37,042 nt of DNA from Actinoplanes utahensis (GTDB lineage Bacteria > Actinomycetota > Actinomycetes > Mycobacteriales > Micromonosporaceae). This document shows positions 6,390 to 17,000 of the stretch, piece by piece. The first letter of the stretch is position 1; each line of letters starts with the position of its first letter. The notes under the pieces are model-generated. The model did no database searches and was not told the DNA's origin. It was given only the letters and a program-made list of their open reading frames with translations. The stretch lies in assembly GCF_016862455.1 (NCBI RefSeq), contig NZ_BOMZ01000038.1:1-37042 (forward strand), written 5' to 3'. A program made the position numbers and the translations under genes.

Positions 6390-9300
6390 CCCCAGGGTCT
6401 GACGTACACCGACGCCGTCAAACTGCTCGGCGGCGCCGGCCCGCTGATGAAGATCACCGACAATCTGCTGGGCGGCGCGCTCACCGTCGCCACCGCCGGC
6501 GGCAGCGACGCCGCCCTCAGCCTCTTCGACGCCAAGAGCGAGGCGATCCGGCTCGGGCACCTGGTGACCGAGAAGATCACCGATCTGGTACGCGGCCAGG
6601 GGCGCTACCACCGCAGCGAGCGCCTGCACGCCGCCCACGCCGTCCTGGTCGTCTCGGCGTTCTTCGCCTCGCTCGACGACTGTCTCCAGACCGCCGGCGT
6701 CGCGTCCCCCGGCTTCACCACCGACGATCAACTGCTGCTCGCCGCGGCGGCCCGAACCGAGGGCTCCTGGCAGTCCCGCCTGCTCGACGCCCCGATCCCG
6801 GCGCCCGCACCGGACCTCACCGCCGACCGTCTCACCGGCGCCCTGCTCACCTGGTTCACGTCGCTGTCCACCACCCTGTCCCGGCACCTGCCCGGGCTCG
6901 CCGTCTGGGACGGCGCCGACGACCGCTCCCGCCGCGCCGTCGAGCACCTGCTGACCGGCGCACTGCCGGCCATGGCCCGCGCCCACTACCAGGAGGCGAT
7001 CCGCAAGCTCGCCGCCGACGTCCCGGAGTTCGCGATCTGGATGTCGCAGCACGAGGCCGCCGCCGTCTCCCGCAGCCTGGCGACCCTCGAACACGAGACG
7101 GCCACCGTCTCCCGGGGCCTGCGCGGCCTGGAGTCCGCCCTGCTGCGGGTCACCTCCCACCGCGACCCGCAACGGCATCGTGCCGCGCTCGCCCGCGTCT
7201 ACCGCGGTGAGCTCGGCGAACCGGTCCTCGGCGGCGCTGCCGGTGATCTGGCGCCGACCATGCCCAGCCTCGACGACGCCTACCTGGACCCGCGTTTCCG
7301 GGTGCGGACCGGCGCGCCCGGCCCGCGCCCCGCCGACGAGGGGTGGTGGGGCGAGACCGAGGTCCGCGCCGACTTCGGCATGTTCCTGGCCACCTACCTG
7401 ACCACACCGCAGGCGGCCACGGCGCCGCTGCTGCTGCTCGGCCAGCCCGGCGGCGGCAAGTCGTCGCTGACCAGGATCCTGGCCGCCCGCCTGCCGGCCG
7501 CCGACTATCTGGTGGTCAGGGTGCCGCTGCGCGAGGTCCGCGCCGAGGCCGCCATCCAGGACCAGATCGAGCAGGCGCTGCGCGGCACGATCGGCGAGAC
7601 GGTCTCCTGGCCCGACCTGGCCCGGGACGCCGACGCCGCGATGCCCGTGGTCCTGCTCGACGGCCTGGACGAGTTGTTGCAGGTGACCGGCGTGCACCAG
7701 TCCGACTACCTGGAGCGGGTCGCCGCCTTCCAGCATCGCGAGGCCCGGCTCGGGCGGCCCGCCGCGGTGCTGGTGACCAGCCGGACCGCGGTGGCCGACC
7801 GGGCCCGGATCCCGTCCGGCGGTGTCGTGGCCCGCCTGGAGCCGTTCGATGCCGCGCAGGTGGACCGCTGGCTGACGACTTGGAACGAGGCCCACGCGGA
7901 CCACTGGGCGCGCACCGGCCGGCGGCCGCTGACCCGCGACGTGGTGCTGCGGTTCCGTGACCTGGCCGCCCAGCCGCTGCTGCTGCTGATGCTGGCGCTC
8001 TACGACGCCTCGACGAACGCGCTGCAGGACGCCGAGGCGTTCGACACCGGCCAGCTCTACGAGCGGCTGCTGCACGAGTTCGCCGAGCGGGAGGTCCGCC
8101 GGGTGCACGGCGTCAACCATCCGCAACGGGTGCTCGGCGAGCTGGTCGAGGCGGAGCTGCTGCGGCTGTCGGTGGCGGCGTTCGCGATGTTCCACCGGTC
8201 CCGGCTGTGGGTGACCACCGAGGAACTGGACGGCGACCTGGCCGGGCTGGGCCTGCGGACCACCGGGGACACGCCCGGCCATGGCGTGCGCAGCCCGGTC
8301 ACCGCGGGCGAGGAGATCATCGGGCGGTTCTTCTTCATTCAGCGGGCGCAGGCGTTCCACGACGATCAGACCCGGTGGACGTACGAGTTCCTGCACGCCA
8401 CCTTCGGCGAGTACCTGGTGGCCCGGCTCGTGGTACGGGCCGTCCGGGAGAGCGCCCGGGCGGCGCACACCGCCGCCGGGGACGACGACCTGCTGCGCTC
8501 ACTGCTCGGCTACACGCCACTGTGCGCCCGGGCCACCGTGCTGCCGTTCGTGGAGGCGCTGCTGGCCCACGCCGGTTCCGCCGATCTCCGCGACTGGATC
8601 GTGGACCGGCTGCGCACCGCCGTCACGCGGCCGCGGTTCACGGCGCCCGCCTACCGGCCGGTCCCGGACAAGCGCGAGGACCACTGGATGGCGACCTACT
8701 CGTTCAACCTGGCCGTGCTGGCGCTGGCGGCGGGGGTGCCGGTGCGCGCGTCCGAGCTGTTCCGCTACGCCAAGGACCCGGCCGCCTGGCTCCGCGACAC
8801 GGCCCTCCAATGGCGGGCGGCCGTGCCGAGCGGGATGTGGCTGGAAGCCCTGGAATCCGTGACCGTCACCCGGACCTGGGCCGTCGACGGCCGGCGCGAC
8901 ATGATCATCGAGGCCGGTGTACGGAAGAAGGCCGGCGCCCTGGATCCACTCTGGTCGCTCGGGGCGTTCCCGCGTTCGCTCGGCCCGGACTCCTTCGACG
9001 CCGGGGTCACCGACCGCTTCCCGGTGTTCGAGGCGCTCACCTCGATGGACCTGACCGGCACGTTCAGCGACGACGCGCTGCGGCACGGCGCCGAACCGAT
9101 CGCGGAGTTCCTGTCGATCCGGTCCCTGACCACGTTCGTCGAGCACACCCCCGGCAGTGTCGAATCGGTCGCCAACAGCCTGGTGCGCCTGGTGCTGGCG
9201 TCCCGCGCCGGGTTCACCGGCGCCGGCCTGGCCGGTGTCTACGACCGGGCGATCACGGCTGTTCTCCGCTACCACCCGGGGGACCATGCCACGGCGGAGG

Positions 9301-9752
9301 TCCGCGGCTGGCTCGATGTCATCCTTCGGTCGCTCGCCGACGACGCGCGCCGGATGGCTTCCGCGGACGTCTACCGTCTCGTGCTGGACGTCTTCGCGAA
9401 CGACCACCATCCCGCCGGGGCGTACCCGCTGCTCCTGGAATGCCTGGCCGCCGGCCGCGCCGGACCGGACGAGAGGTACGACCGGTTCGCCCGGGTCCTG
9501 GTGGGCCGGATGGTGGCCCGTGAGCAGCAGTGCACGATCGAGCAGTGTCTGCGTCTGCTGGCGGTGCTGCCGCCGGCGCCGGAATGGCGGCTGAGCGAAC
9601 TGCTCGAGATCCTCGGCGACCGCTCGGACTCCGAGGACGTCCGGGACCGGCTGCGCTTCGACCGGGATCTCGCGGCTCGGATCAGCTCCGCCCGGGCCCG
9701 TTTCGACGGCTACCGCGCCATGCCCTTGCCCGACGCCCCGGAGCAGTGGTGA
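6387..9752 (+). CDS. NACHT-domain NTPase (bacterial NLR-like, candidate immune protein)
   Basis: 1121 aa from GTG at 6387. Residues 1-330 are largely helical (VPQGLTYTDAVKLL onward, with EHETATVSRGLRGLESALL), consistent with one of the NACHT N-terminal helical domains. The NTPase module follows: Walker A GQPGGGKSS at about residue 352, Walker B VVLLDGLDELLQ at about 420, the sensor VLVTSRT near 460, and the winged-helix signature YEFLHATFGEYLVA near 665. The Walker B pattern D-G-L-D-E is the NACHT hallmark. Residues 700-1121 are helical and not recognisable as LRR, TPR or WD40. Standalone NACHT proteins of this architecture include phage-defence proteins in other bacteria; defence is inference here. 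No nuclease, TIR or protease effector is apparent, so the N-terminus or a partner would have to act. It ends 21 bases from the convergent lipoprotein gene. Confidence 0.9.
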   Translation: MPQGLTYTDAVKLLGGAGPLMKITDNLLGGALTVATAGGSDAALSLFDAKSEAIRLGHLVTEKITDLVRGQGRYHRSERLHAAHAVLVVSAFFASLDDCLQTAGVASPGFTTDDQLLLAAAARTEGSWQSRLLDAPIPAPAPDLTADRLTGALLTWFTSLSTTLSRHLPGLAVWDGADDRSRRAVEHLLTGALPAMARAHYQEAIRKLAADVPEFAIWMSQHEAAAVSRSLATLEHETATVSRGLRGLESALLRVTSHRDPQRHRAALARVYRGELGEPVLGGAAGDLAPTMPSLDDAYLDPRFRVRTGAPGPRPADEGWWGETEVRADFGMFLATYLTTPQAATAPLLLLGQPGGGKSSLTRILAARLPAADYLVVRVPLREVRAEAAIQDQIEQALRGTIGETVSWPDLARDADAAMPVVLLDGLDELLQVTGVHQSDYLERVAAFQHREARLGRPAAVLVTSRTAVADRARIPSGGVVARLEPFDAAQVDRWLTTWNEAHADHWARTGRRPLTRDVVLRFRDLAAQPLLLLMLALYDASTNALQDAEAFDTGQLYERLLHEFAEREVRRVHGVNHPQRVLGELVEAELLRLSVAAFAMFHRSRLWVTTEELDGDLAGLGLRTTGDTPGHGVRSPVTAGEEIIGRFFFIQRAQAFHDDQTRWTYEFLHATFGEYLVARLVVRAVRESARAAHTAAGDDDLLRSLLGYTPLCARATVLPFVEALLAHAGSADLRDWIVDRLRTAVTRPRFTAPAYRPVPDKREDHWMATYSFNLAVLALAAGVPVRASELFRYAKDPAAWLRDTALQWRAAVPSGMWLEALESVTVTRTWAVDGRRDMIIEAGVRKKAGALDPLWSLGAFPRSLGPDSFDAGVTDRFPVFEALTSMDLTGTFSDDALRHGAEPIAEFLSIRSLTTFVEHTPGSVESVANSLVRLVLASRAGFTGAGLAGVYDRAITAVLRYHPGDHATAEVRGWLDVILRSLADDARRMASADVYRLVLDVFANDHHPAGAYPLLLECLAAGRAGPDERYDRFARVLVGRMVAREQQCTIEQCLRLLAVLPPAPEWRLSELLEILGDRSDSEDVRDRLRFDRDLAARISSARARFDGYRAMPLPDAPEQW

Positions 9753-9773
9753 TCCGGGGCGTCCGAGCGGGGT

Positions 9774-11261
9774 TCAGCGGGGAGTGATGGTGATGCTGAC
9801 GGCGCCGTAACCGGGTCTGCGGTCGGCGGCCGGGACCGCCTTGCGGACGGTCGCGGTCGCCGACTTCAGCGTGTCGAGGACGCCGCCCGTGGAACGCGTA
9901 CCGGGAAGAAGGTATTTGTCGTAGATCGTGACCAGGCAGTCGCTGGTGATCTGGGTGATCGACGGGCCGGTCTTCGGCAGGTTGGACAGGACGTTCTTCG
10001 CGGAGCCGTAGATCTCCGGGGTGCGCCGCAGCACGCAGTCGCTGAACTCGAACAGGTCGCCGACGCTGCGCCCGGCCTCGCTGAGCCCGGCGGTGCGTAG
10101 CAGCGCCTGCACCGACGGATCGGCGACGTCGCCGCGGGCCAGCCCGGCCCGGGCCGCCGCGCCGTGTTCGGCGTGCGCCTGCAGCAGCAGGTCGGCGGTG
10201 CCCGGCCGGAGCGCCCGGCTGTTCGGCAGCAGCAGGTCGAGCTGGCGCAGCCCGGCGTCGAGGGCCACCACCGACCAGTCCAGTCTGCCGCTCAGCCACA
10301 CCGGCGCGCTGCGGCCCGGCGGCAGCCGCAGGGTGATCGTCTCGCCGCCGCCCAGGGCGATGGTGCCGTTCAGGTACGCCAGCGCCGCGTTGCGGGCCGC
10401 GGTCAGCGAGCCGGCCGGTCCGCCGGTGGACTCGGGCGCGGGCGCCGGCCACACCTGGCCGCCGGCGGGCAGCTTCAGGGCCAGCGGGAACGGGTAGCGG
10501 TTGCGGATCCGCACCTGCTGCGACCCGGTTCCGGCGACCACGCACGCGTCGACCCGCCCGGCCGGGGCGGTGGCGATCGCGACCGACACGTTCGCCGCAC
10601 GCGGCTCGCACACCAGGCCGTCCGAGACGGTCCGGGTGAGGTCGCCGACCGTCTCGTTCACGGCGGCGACGGCGGCGGACCGGGCGTACGACCAGAAGCT
10701 GGGGTACGCCTCCGGGCCGACGGCCAGGCGGGTGCCCGCACCGGTCGTCACGGTGTCCCCGTCGATCTCGTCGGGGGAGAGCTGCCAGGTGCCCAGCACG
10801 AAACTGTCGAACAGGACGGTGTCGCCGCTGATCGACCGGTCGGCGGCGTCGGTGAGCGTGTTCGGCAGCGGCACCCAGCCGCCGAGATCCGCCGACCAGG
10901 CGAAGACGTTCAGCATCTCGGGGCGGACGCCGGCCGGCAGATCCTCGTAGTCGATGGTGATGCGCCCGCGGCTGATCGAGCCACCCTCGACTTCCATGGT
11001 CACCATGTCACCGACGGTGACGATGCCGGGTGTGGCCGGACGGTCCGCGGGCAGCGGATCGAGCCGGAAACGGACCCGGGGCTCGCCCTCGGTGCCGCCC
11101 TGTGGCACGCCGAAACGGATGTAGCCGTCCAATGCGGACACTGATGGCTCGCCACCCAGCACGAGCCGGGAATCGTGCACGCCGATGGGCCCGCAGGCTC
11201 CCAGCGCGACGGCGAGCGCGGCGATCAGGGCGCCCGTCACCAATCCCCGTACGATCTTCAT
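9774..11261 (-). CDS. Large lipoprotein of unknown function
   Basis: 495 aa. The signal region MKIVRGLVTGALIAALAVALGAC has a good lipobox with Cys23. After it, residues 40-180 are rich in beta-type segments (YIRFGVPQGG, RITIDYEDLPAGVRPEML, FDSFVLGTWQLSP). The rest is mixed with several cysteines (SDGLVCEPR, RVDACVVAG, FEFSDCVLRR, ITSDCLVTIYDKY). ATG at 11261 follows GGGGAGGAC with proper spacing, which decides it over the upstream in-frame ATG at 11312. I do not recognise a family. The protein should be anchored outside the cytoplasmic membrane. It is monocistronic and convergent with the NACHT gene. A weak -10 TATCCT lies at 11287-11282. Confidence 0.8.
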   Translation of the reverse strand: MKIVRGLVTGALIAALAVALGACGPIGVHDSRLVLGGEPSVSALDGYIRFGVPQGGTEGEPRVRFRLDPLPADRPATPGIVTVGDMVTMEVEGGSISRGRITIDYEDLPAGVRPEMLNVFAWSADLGGWVPLPNTLTDAADRSISGDTVLFDSFVLGTWQLSPDEIDGDTVTTGAGTRLAVGPEAYPSFWSYARSAAVAAVNETVGDLTRTVSDGLVCEPRAANVSVAIATAPAGRVDACVVAGTGSQQVRIRNRYPFPLALKLPAGGQVWPAPAPESTGGPAGSLTAARNAALAYLNGTIALGGGETITLRLPPGRSAPVWLSGRLDWSVVALDAGLRQLDLLLPNSRALRPGTADLLLQAHAEHGAAARAGLARGDVADPSVQALLRTAGLSEAGRSVGDLFEFSDCVLRRTPEIYGSAKNVLSNLPKTGPSITQITSDCLVTIYDKYLLPGTRSTGGVLDTLKSATATVRKAVPAADRRPGYGAVSITITPR

Positions 11262-11456
11262 GTTGTCCTCCCCGGCGGAGGAGGATAACCGGTTCCGATG
11301 AAATCCGGTCACCGAACGCGACGTGTCGGCCGTCGCACCACCGCCGGTTCCGAGCCGTCGTTGGCGAGGCTTGCCCCCGGATCGTACCGTCGCCGCAAGG
11401 GCCGTAGCGGCCGGGCGAACCGAAACCAGTCGATCGGGACTCCGGGGGAGATCGAA

Positions 11457-11942
11457 GTGCGTACCGCCGTTCTGCTGTTCGCCGTGGTCACCCTCGGGTT
11501 GATGGCCGGCCTGTTCTACGCGTTCTCCGGCTCGGTGATGCCGGGCCTGCGCCGCGCCGGTGACCGGGCGGCCGTCGACGTCATGCAGCGCATCAACATC
11601 GCCATCCAGAACCCGGTCTTCGGCCTGATCTTCCTCGGCGCGCTGGTCTCCACCGCCGCCGCCACCTACCAGAACACCGATCGTCCCGCCGTGTCGGGTC
11701 CGCTAATGATCGCCCTGTTTCTGTACGTCGTGACCCTGATCGTCACGTTCGCCGTGAACATCCCGCTCAACACCCGCCTGAACGATCTGGGTGATCCCGC
11801 GGACCTCGCCGACCCGGGCGCCCAGCGGGCCGCGTTCTTCACCCCCTGGACGGGGTGGAACATCGTGCGCACCGTCACCAGCACCGGTGCTTTCGTGGCC
11901 GCGGCGTGGGCCCTCACCGAGCACGGCGCGCACATCGGGTGA
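11457..11942 (+). CDS. DUF1772-family membrane protein
   Basis: 161 aa from GTG at 11457, preceded by GGGGGAG. Four membrane segments are visible: LLFAVVTLGLMAGLFYAF, PVFGLIFLGALVSTAAA, LMIALFLYVVTLIVTF, and the final segment around VTSTGAFVAAAWAL. The motif NIPLNTRLNDL and the TPWTGWNIVRT block are typical of DUF1772 (anthrone-oxygenase-like). Biochemical function in bacteria is not settled. The gene ends 12 bases before the potassium transporter gene. Confidence 0.85.
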   Translation: MRTAVLLFAVVTLGLMAGLFYAFSGSVMPGLRRAGDRAAVDVMQRINIAIQNPVFGLIFLGALVSTAAATYQNTDRPAVSGPLMIALFLYVVTLIVTFAVNIPLNTRLNDLGDPADLADPGAQRAAFFTPWTGWNIVRTVTSTGAFVAAAWALTEHGAHIG

Positions 11943-11954
11943 TATGACTCATCG

Positions 11955-13289
11955 GTGCGATCACCATGGCGGACCCCGGCACGTGTCGTGCCGCTCGCGT
12001 TCTTCGGCCTGATCGTGCTCGGGACCGGCCTGATGATGTTACCGGCCGCCCGCGCCGATCCAGGGCACGCGCCGTTCGTGACCGCGCTGTTCACGGCGGC
12101 GTCCGCGGTCTGCGTCACCGGCCTGGCGGTGGTGGACACCCCGACGTACTGGTCGACGTTCGGCCACGTGCTGCTGACCGTGCTGTCGCAGATCGGCGGC
12201 CTCGGCATCATGACCCTGGCCACCCTGCTCAGCCTGCTGGTGTCGCGGCGGCTCGGGCTGCGCGGGCGGCTGCTGGCCCAGGCGGAGAGCGCCGGCCTGT
12301 TCGGCGACAACCTGCGCGGCATCCTGTTCCGGGTCGCGACCGTGATGCTCGTGGCGGAGAGCCTGATCGCGGTGGTGCTGACGTTCCGCTTCTGGCTCGG
12401 CTACGACTACTCGTTCGGCCGCGCCCTCTGGGAGGCGGTGTTCCACGCGGTGCAGGCGTTCAACAACGCCGGCTTCGCCCTCTACTCCGACAGCCTCGTC
12501 GGGTTCGTCACCGACCCGTGGATCTGCCTGCCCCTGGCGTTCGGCGTGATGGCCGGTGCGATCGGCTTCCCGGTGCTGTTCGAACTGGCGCGGGAGTGGC
12601 GTACCCCCGGCTCTTGGAGCACCCACACCTGGCTGACGGTGACCGGAACCCTGTTGTTCTCGATCGTCGGCTTCCTGGTCTTCCTCGTCTTCGAGTGGCG
12701 CAACCCGGGCACGCTCGGCCCGCTGAACACGCCCGGCAAGATCCTGGCCGCCTTCACCCAGGACGTGATGACCCGTTCCGGCGGCTTCAACAGCGTCGAC
12801 CTGGGCCGGATGAACAGCGAGACCATCGCGGTCACCAACGGGCTGATGTTCATCGGCGGCGGCAGCGCCAGCACCGCCGGCGGCATCAAACTGACCACGT
12901 TCCTGCTGCTGGCGTACGTGATCTGGGCGGAGATCCGCGGCGAGCCGGACGTGGTGATCCGCAAACGCCGGATCGCCGAGGAGACGCAGCGGCAGGCCGT
13001 CACGGTCGCCCTGATGGGCGTGGCGCTGGTCGCGACCGGTACCGTCGTGCTGGACGCGCTCACCGAGAACGTCCCGTTCGACCGAGCGCTGTTCGAGGTC
13101 ACCTCGGCGTTCGCGACCGTCGGCCTGAGCACCGGCATCACCCCGAGCCTGCCGCCGTCCGCACAGGTCCTGCTGGTGATCCTGATGTACGTGGGCCGGG
13201 TCGGCACCATCGCGGTCGGCACCGCGATCGCGCTGAACACCCGCCGCCGCCAGTTCCGCTACCCGGAGGAGAGACCCCTCGTTGGCTGA
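11955..13289 (+). CDS. ktrB: TrkH/KtrB-type potassium uptake channel subunit
   Basis: 444 aa integral membrane protein with the four pore-loop repeats of the TrkH/KtrB superfamily: TAASAVCVTGLAVVDT near residue 48, AFNNAGFALYSDS near 172, TRSGGFNSVD near 273, and TSAFATVGLSTG near 378. The conserved glycines of the selectivity filters are present. Length fits the KtrB subfamily rather than the longer TrkH. It should carry K+ (probably Na+-coupled) with the KtrA partner. The start is GTG 11955; a possible -10 TATGAC at 11943-11948 six bases before it suggests a leaderless start, though the -10 match is poor. It overlaps the next gene by eight bases. Confidence 0.93.
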   Translation: MRSPWRTPARVVPLAFFGLIVLGTGLMMLPAARADPGHAPFVTALFTAASAVCVTGLAVVDTPTYWSTFGHVLLTVLSQIGGLGIMTLATLLSLLVSRRLGLRGRLLAQAESAGLFGDNLRGILFRVATVMLVAESLIAVVLTFRFWLGYDYSFGRALWEAVFHAVQAFNNAGFALYSDSLVGFVTDPWICLPLAFGVMAGAIGFPVLFELAREWRTPGSWSTHTWLTVTGTLLFSIVGFLVFLVFEWRNPGTLGPLNTPGKILAAFTQDVMTRSGGFNSVDLGRMNSETIAVTNGLMFIGGGSASTAGGIKLTTFLLLAYVIWAEIRGEPDVVIRKRRIAEETQRQAVTVALMGVALVATGTVVLDALTENVPFDRALFEVTSAFATVGLSTGITPSLPPSAQVLLVILMYVGRVGTIAVGTAIALNTRRRQFRYPEERPLVG

Positions 13290-13953
13290 CCGCAAACTTT
13301 CCCGGGGTGGCAACGTCGCGGTGCTCGGCCTCGGCCGGTTCGGCGGCGCGGTCGCCGAAGCTCTGCTCGACCTGGGCTACGACGTCCTCGGCGTCGACGC
13401 CGACCCGCGCATCGTGCAGGACTGGGCCGACCGGCTCACCCACGTCGCCGAAGCCGACTCCACCGACGAGGACGCGCTGCGCCAGCTCGGCATCCACGAG
13501 TTCGAGCGGGCCGTCTGCGGCATCGGCACCAACCTCGAGACCAGCGTCCTCACCGTGCTCACCCTCACCGAGATCGGCGTGCCGGAGATCTGGGCCAAGG
13601 CCACCAGCGTCAAACACGGGAAGATCCTGTCGTCGGTCGGCGCCGACCACGTCGTCTTCCCGGAGACCGAGATGGGCGAGCGGGTCGCCCATCTGATCAC
13701 CGGCCGGATGCTCGACTACATCGAGTTCGACGACGGTTTCGCCATCGCCAAGGTCCGCGCCCCGCACGGTGCCGCCGGCCGCACCCTGGCCGATCTGGGC
13801 CTGCGCACCAAGTGGGGCGTCACGGTGGTCGGCACCAAACGGCCGGGCGAGGACTTCGTCTACGCCCGCCCGGAGACCGCCGTCCCGGAGAACGCCGTCC
13901 TGATCGTCGCCGGCGACACCGCCAAGGTCGAGGCCTACGCCGCCGAGAACTGA
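13282..13953 (+). CDS. ktrA: TrkA/KtrA-type potassium channel regulatory subunit
   Basis: 223-aa cytoplasmic RCK protein. The N-terminal Rossmann motif VAVLGLGRFGGAVAEALLDLG with a downstream acidic residue in VDADPR binds a nucleotide (ATP/ADP or NAD). The RCK_C domain occupies about residues 140-223 (YIEFDDGFAIAKVRAP). I use TTG at 13282 because GGAGGAGAG lies directly before it and it places the start inside the end of ktrB, giving translational coupling. It gates the KtrB channel. Confidence 0.92.
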   Translation: MADRKLSRGGNVAVLGLGRFGGAVAEALLDLGYDVLGVDADPRIVQDWADRLTHVAEADSTDEDALRQLGIHEFERAVCGIGTNLETSVLTVLTLTEIGVPEIWAKATSVKHGKILSSVGADHVVFPETEMGERVAHLITGRMLDYIEFDDGFAIAKVRAPHGAAGRTLADLGLRTKWGVTVVGTKRPGEDFVYARPETAVPENAVLIVAGDTAKVEAYAAEN

Positions 13954-13954
13954 C

Positions 13955-14007
13955 CCGGCCGGCACTGCCGTCTGCGCGTGCGTGAGACAGCGGTGACGAC
14001 CGGCCGG
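13955..14007. terminator. Inverted-repeat region after ktrA
   Basis: CCGGCCGG occurs at 13955-13962 and again at 14000-14007, flanking an imperfect pair ACTGCCGTCT / AGACAGCGGT. A large stem-loop is possible, without a T tract. It may end the ktr transcript or be an operator for the following regulator gene. Confidence 0.35.
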
Positions 14008-14050
14008 ATGGGGTTTGAGCGGGCCGGCGCGAGCGGGGGAGGATCGGGGT

Positions 14051-17000
14051 GTGAGCGGAGGCGCGGGGCGGCTGACCGTCGGGGTGCTCGGGGAGTTGCG
14101 GGTGCGCCGGGGGGATGCCGACGTGCCGGTTCCCGGCGCGCGGCTGCGCGGGCTGGTGGTGCGGCTGGCCAGTGCCGGCGGACGCCCGGTGACCGCCGGG
14201 GCGCTCAGCGCGGCGCTGTGGCCGGGAGACGGGCCCGCGGATCCGGCGAACGCTTTGCACTCGCTGGTGTCGCGGCTGCGGCGGCTGCTCGGCGGCGGGG
14301 ACACCGTCGCCCAGGCCGACGGCGGGTACCGGCTGGCGATCGGGCCGGACGACGTGGACGCCGGGCGGTTCGAGCGGCTCGCGGCGCAGGGGCGGGAACG
14401 GCTGCGGGCCGGTGACCCGGCGGCTGCGGCCGCGGCGCTCACCGAGGCGGTCGCGCTGATCCGGGGCCCGGTCGCGGTGGAGGTCGCGGAGGTGGCCCCG
14501 GCGTACGCGACCCGCCTCACCCAGACGGTCGCCGAGACCGGGGCGGACCTGGCGGAGGCCGAACTGGCGCTCGGTGAGCCGGGCCGGGCGGCCGGGCGGC
14601 TGACCGCGCTGCTGGCCGACCACCCGCTCAGCGAACGGCTCACGGCACTGCTCATCGACGCGCTCGACGGGCTGGGGCGGCAGGCCGACGCGCTCGCCGC
14701 CTACGAGCGGCTCCGGGAACGACTGGCCGACCGGTTCGGCACGGATCCCGGCGCGGCGCTGCGGGAACGGCACCTGCGCCTGCTGCGCGGCGTACCGGGG
14801 CCGGCGGGCGCAGACGGATCGGGCGGGGACGGTGCCTCCGGCGTACCGCAACCGAGGGAAGCGCCGGCACCGCGGACCGTGCGCGGGACGCGGGAGAGGG
14901 CGGCGCAGCCGCCGACGAATCTGCCGGCGGCGGTGACCAGTTTCGTCGGGCGCGAGGACGATCTCGCGCGGGTCGACGCGCTGCTCACCGCGGGTCGGCT
15001 GGTGACCGTGCTCGGGCCCGGTGGGGCGGGCAAGACGCGGCTGGCGCTGGAGGCGGCGTGGCGGCGGGCCGGGGAGTACCGGGACGGGACCTGGCTGGTG
15101 GATCTCACGTCGGTGACCGAGGCGGCGAAGGTCGGGGCGGCCGTGGTGGCCGCGGCGGGGCTGCGCGGGTCGGCGCTGTTCGAGACCGTCACCCGGGCGG
15201 CGCCGGACGGGCGTGACGACGTGGACGTGCTCGCCGGCCGGTTGACCGGGCGGGACATGCTGCTCGTCGTCGACAACTGCGAACATCTCGTCGACGCGGT
15301 CGCGCACCTGGTGAACGCGCTGTTGGCGCGCTGCCCGCGGCTGCGGATCCTGGCCACCAGCCGCGAGCCCCTGGCCATCGACGGGGAGGCGCTCGTGCCG
15401 CTGGGGCCGCTGGGCCTGCCCGGGACGGGAGCGGCGCCGGCCGACGTGGAACGATCCCCGGCGGTGCGGCTGTTCACGGAACGGGCCGCCGCCGTGCGCC
15501 CCGGGTTCCGCGTCGACGACCGGACGTGCGGGGACATCGTCCAGGTGGTGCGCGGGCTGGACGGGCTTCCGCTCGCGCTTGAGTTGGCCGCGGCCCGGTT
15601 GCGCACGCTCGGCCTGCCGGAGCTGGCGGCCGGGCTGTCCGACCGGTTCCGGCTGCTGACCACGGGCACCCGTACCGCCCAGCCGCGGCACCGCACGCTG
15701 CGCGCCGTCATCGCCTGGAGCTGGGATCTGCTCTCCGGCCCGGAACGGTCCCTGGCCGAACGGATCGCCGTCTATCCCGGCGGCGTCGACGTGGCGTCGG
15801 CGGAGGCGGTCGGTGACGGCGCCGGGGACACCGCCGACCTGCTCGCCGCCCTCGTCGACCGGTCGCTGCTGCACCTGGCGCCCGACGGGCGATACCGGAT
15901 GCTCGAGACGTTGCGCGAGTACGGCATCGAACGCCTCGCCGAACAGGGTCTCCTCGACGCCGTCCGGGATCGTGCCGCCCGGCGCCTGGCCGCGTTCGTC
16001 GCCGTGCAGGATCCGCTGCTGCGCACCGCCGGGCAGCTGACCGCGCTGCGCATGATGCGCGCCGAGTACGACAACGCGCTCGCCGCCCTGCGCCACTTCT
16101 GCGACTCCGGCGACGCCCGGTCCGCGATCGCGCTGGCCCTGAACCTGTGCTGGTACTGGCAGATGTTCGGCCGCAACGCCGACGCCGGCTACTGGCTGGG
16201 GGCGGCCCTCGCGGTGCCCGGCGAGCGGGATCCGGTGGCGGCCGACTGCGCCGAGGTGGTCCTGGCCCTGAACCACGGCGACCCGTCGCCGCCGGAACAG
16301 ACGCAGAGCCGGATGCGCGCGCTGTCGCAGCGGATCGCCGGATATCCGGTGCTGCCGGGCCCGGCCGGGGCGATCGCCGCCGTCACCCTGTATTTCGCCG
16401 GTGAGCGGGAGCTCGCCGACCAGCGGCTCGGCCGGTTCATCGACGGCCCGGATCCCTGGCTGGCGGCACTGTCCTACATGTTCCGTGCCCAGATCGCCGA
16501 GAACGACGGTGACCTGGAGGCGCTGGGCGTGAACGTGGCCGCGGCCCTCGACGGGTTCCGGGCCATCGGCGACCGGTGGGGGCAGGCCACCGTGCTGCCG
16601 TTGCGTGCCCTGCGCCGGCAGTACGAGGGCGACCTCGACGGGGCCGTCGCCGACCTGCGTACCGCCCGTGCCCTCGCCGCCGAGTTCGGGTCGCTCGACA
16701 TCGGCGACGAGATCTTCATCGACCTGCGCTGGGCGGACCTGCACATGCGCCGCGGCGAATCGGACGAGGCCATGGCGGCGCTGGCCTCGGCCCGGGCCCG
16801 CGCCGACCGGTCCGCGTCCAGAGAGCTGAAACTGCTGGTGGACGCCCTGGAAGCGGGCATCGTGCTGTGGACCGGGGAACTGCATCGGGCCGTCGAGCTC
16901 ATCGAACGGGCCGCCGCCGGCCTGAACGTCGACGGCCACGAGACGCCGATGGCGGGCGGCGACCACGGATGCGCGATCGTCGGCGCGATCCGGGCCGCGG

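Noticed and set aside
6228..8468. 746-aa reverse-strand open frame opposite the NACHT gene
   Set aside because: Gln/Gly/Arg-rich composition with no domain; it mirrors the GC-rich third positions of the real forward gene.
13820..16966. 1048-aa reverse-strand open frame opposite ktrA and the AfsR-like gene
   Set aside because: Low-complexity Arg/Pro/His/Gln sequence, no start signal, antisense to two clear genes.
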